From positions 1,240,001 through 1,304,000 of the forward strand of contig JADJPA010000001.1 in the NCBI GenBank assembly GCA_016713505.1: a stretch of DNA of 64,000 nt. Reading direction: 5' to 3'. How positions within the stretch are numbered: the first letter of the stretch is position 1; each line of letters starts with the position of its first letter. Shown here in pieces: positions 62,135 to 64,000 of this stretch. Source of the DNA: Candidatus Competibacteraceae bacterium (GTDB lineage Bacteria; Pseudomonadota; Gammaproteobacteria; Competibacterales; Competibacteraceae). Under the pieces are notes generated by a model. It ran no database searches, was not told the origin of the DNA, and worked only from the letters and a program-made list of their open reading frames with translations. A program made the translations under genes and the position numbers.

Positions 62135-62301
62135 TGGGTTCCCCGGCACGACGGGTGCTCGCGGCCTTATCAGCCATAAAGAGCCTCATTCCCCCCCGTC
62201 ACATGCCTTTTTGACCGCCCCGGACTTCGGGTAGCCGGTCGACTGCAACAATGCCTGTTTTGACACTCTCGCCGATGATCGCGACTTCAGAGGATTCCTC
62301 G

Positions 62302-63711
62302 ATGCGTTATGTCAGCACCCGAGGCGGCATGGCCCCCACGACCTTTTCGGATATTTTGCTAGGAGGGTTGGCGCCTGATGGCGGCTTGGCCGTTCCGGCT
62401 GCCTATCCCGTTCTGAAGGCGGGAGAGCTAGCCGGCTGGCGCGGTCTTTCCTACTCCGAGCTGGCCTTTGCCATCCTGAGTAAATTCATCGACGATATGC
62501 CCTCGGTAACGTTGCGCGAGCTGATCGACAAAACCTATACGAGCACCGTTTTTCGCAGCGTTGACATTACACCCGTGACGCCATTGACCGACGGTGTATG
62601 GCTGCTCGGCTTGTCCAACGGCCCGACGCTGGCGTTTAAAGACATCGCCATGCAGTTGCTCGGTCATTTATTCGAGCACGCGCTGCTAAAGTCTGGAGGC
62701 GCGCTCAATATTCTGGGCGCGACCTCGGGTGATACCGGCTCCAGCGCCGAATACGCCATGCGCGGCAAGCAGGGCATTCGGGTGTTCATGCTGTCTCCTT
62801 ACCAGAAGATGAGCCGGTTTCAGACCGCTCAGATGTTTTCCCTGCAAGATCCCAACATTTTCAACCTCGCCGTGCGCGGTGTGTTCGACGATTGTCAGGA
62901 CATCGTCAAAGCGGTCAGCAACGATGCCGCTTTCAAGGCCGACTACGACATCGGCACGGTCAACTCGATCAACTGGGCGCGGGTCGCGGCGCAAATCGTT
63001 TATTACTTTAAAGGCTGGCTGGCCGTCACCAACCGAGACGATCAGGAGGTTTCCTTCGCGGTGCCCTCGGGCAATTTCGGCAACATCTGCGCGGGTTACA
63101 TCGCCAAGTGTATGGGCCTACCCATCCGTCGCTTGATTCTGGCGACCAATGAAAACAACGTGCTCGACGAATTTTTCCGCACCGGCGTCTATCGGGTGCG
63201 CAAAACCCATCAGGTGGCGCAGACCAGCAGCCCGTCGATGGATATTTCCAAAGCGTCCAACTTCGAGCGCTTCGTTTACGACGCGGTCGAACGCGATCCT
63301 GAACGAATTCGCGACCTATGGCGCCAGATCGACAATCAAGGCTATTTCGATCTGTCCGGCACCGACCATTACCGGAGAGTCCAGGAATCCGGCTTCGTCT
63401 CCGGTTGCAGCACCCATCAAGACCGGTTGGATACCATCCGCCGGGTTTATCGGGAATCCGGCCTGATCATCGACACCCATACCGCCGATGGCGTCAAGGT
63501 CGGCTGGGACTACCGCGAGCAAGGCATACCGCTCATCTGCTTGGAAACCGCCCTGCCGGCCAAATTCGAGGATTCCATCGTGGAAGCGCTGGGACGTTCG
63601 CCGCAGCGGCCCACCGGTTATGAAAACCTGGAAACGCTGCCGCAGCGGTTCGAAGTCATGGATGCGGACGCTCGACTGATCAAGGAGTACCTCATCCGGC
63701 AACTCCGTTAA
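62302..63711 (+). CDS. thrC: Threonine synthase
   Basis: 469 aa from the ATG at 62302 (MRYVSTRGGMAP), the normal family start; an in-frame ATG 51 bp upstream lacks support. The PLP lysine is K113 in LAFKDIAMQ. GATSGDTGSSAEYAM and PSGNFGN follow. It is the long (type II) threonine synthase form typical of gammaproteobacteria and yeasts. It converts O-phosphohomoserine to threonine. thrA/thrB are not adjacent. Confidence 0.96.
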   Translation: MRYVSTRGGMAPTTFSDILLGGLAPDGGLAVPAAYPVLKAGELAGWRGLSYSELAFAILSKFIDDMPSVTLRELIDKTYTSTVFRSVDITPVTPLTDGVWLLGLSNGPTLAFKDIAMQLLGHLFEHALLKSGGALNILGATSGDTGSSAEYAMRGKQGIRVFMLSPYQKMSRFQTAQMFSLQDPNIFNLAVRGVFDDCQDIVKAVSNDAAFKADYDIGTVNSINWARVAAQIVYYFKGWLAVTNRDDQEVSFAVPSGNFGNICAGYIAKCMGLPIRRLILATNENNVLDEFFRTGVYRVRKTHQVAQTSSPSMDISKASNFERFVYDAVERDPERIRDLWRQIDNQGYFDLSGTDHYRRVQESGFVSGCSTHQDRLDTIRRVYRESGLIIDTHTADGVKVGWDYREQGIPLICLETALPAKFEDSIVEALGRSPQRPTGYENLETLPQRFEVMDADARLIKEYLIRQLR

Positions 63712-63789
63712 ACGGCGGGGCGCTATAGTTGATGGAGCAAGGCTTGCCATAGTCCTATTTCGTTTTGCGACCTCACGAGGAGCACCGCC

Positions 63790-64000
63790 ATGTCCGCAAA
63801 CGTCATCGACCCCACGCCTTTCGCCTACTCCTATCCTCTGCTGATCAAAAACCTGCTACGGAACCCAGTCCGCCAATTCCCCGACCAAGAAATCGTCTAC
63901 AGCAATTTCCAGCGCCAACGTTACCGCGATCTCGGCGAGCGGGTCGGACGGCTGGCCAGCGGCCTGGCGCGATTGGGCGTCAAGCCCGGCGCCACCGTAG
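63790..64000 (+). CDS. AMP-binding acyl-CoA synthetase, N-terminal fragment (3' end outside window)
   Basis: Only 70 codons are visible. The start (MSANVIDPTPFAYSYPLLIKNLL) and the segment YRDLGERVGRLASGLARLGVKPGATV match the N-terminus of medium/long-chain fatty acyl-CoA synthetases. The AMP-binding motif lies beyond the window. Preceded by a GAGGAG-type ribosome site. Confidence 0.8.
   Translation, partial: MSANVIDPTPFAYSYPLLIKNLLRNPVRQFPDQEIVYSNFQRQRYRDLGERVGRLASGLARLGVKPGATV

Overview
The window is chromosomal DNA of a GC-rich gammaproteobacterium. The evidence is the gene order tRNA-Tyr/Gly/Thr-tuf-tRNA-Trp-secE-nusG-rplKAJL-rpoBC and a Pil-Chp type chemosensory cluster for type IV pili. 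A membrane pyrophosphatase, an aco operon and a mycofactocin locus together suggest a relative of the Competibacteraceae. That placement is an inference and was not tested. No rRNA, insertion sequence, phage or CRISPR array was seen.

Layout. (1) 1-2.2 kb: the 3' end of a membrane H+-pyrophosphatase, an unrecognised protein and a DUF938 methyltransferase. (2) 2.4-7.1 kb: acetoin-cleaving system acoXABC plus a small thiamine-binding protein. (3) 7.1-15.6 kb: a long regulatory leader, then an NDMA-type (mycofactocin-dependent) iron alcohol dehydrogenase, a MoxR ATPase and VWA protein pair, an MftM-like methyltransferase, an aldehyde dehydrogenase with its DUF779 partner, a cysteine hydrolase and a DUF4242 protein. 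(4) 15.6-28.0 kb: the mycofactocin locus, in the order mftC, two FadH/OYE-type flavoproteins, an electron-transfer flavoprotein module (fixB, fixC, fixX, fixA), mftE, mftF, mftA, a mycofactocin-type SDR and mftB. (5) 28.0-30.0 kb, reverse strand: an AcoR-like sigma54 activator. (6) 30.4-32.9 kb, reverse strand: haloacid dehalogenase, DUF423 protein and a secreted repeat protein. (7) 33.0-47.3 kb: tRNAs and the transcription/translation superoperon. (8) 47.3-50.5 kb: ABC-2 transporter, msrA and a PilZ protein. (9) 51.1-60.3 kb: Pil-Chp-like chemosensory genes. (10) 60.3-62.1 kb: an AT-rich gene-poor stretch and a zeta-toxin pair. (11) 62.3-64.0 kb: thrC and the start of an acyl-CoA synthetase.

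How the genes fit together. Regions 2-5 read as one alcohol/acetoin oxidation island. MftB and MftC modify the MftA peptide, MftE trims it, and MftF (with the MftM-like enzyme) would glycosylate and methylate it to give the redox cofactor mycofactocin. The iron alcohol dehydrogenase and the SDR would reduce mycofactocin, and the aldehyde dehydrogenase would remove the aldehyde. The Fix-type ETF plus the FixC/FixX quinone branch is the obvious candidate for passing those electrons to the respiratory chain, because no MftG-type (GMC) oxidase is encoded here. MftD, normally needed for the final maturation step, is also absent from the window. The fix genes overlap or abut the mft genes (ATGA and TAAATG junctions), which ties the ETF to this pathway.
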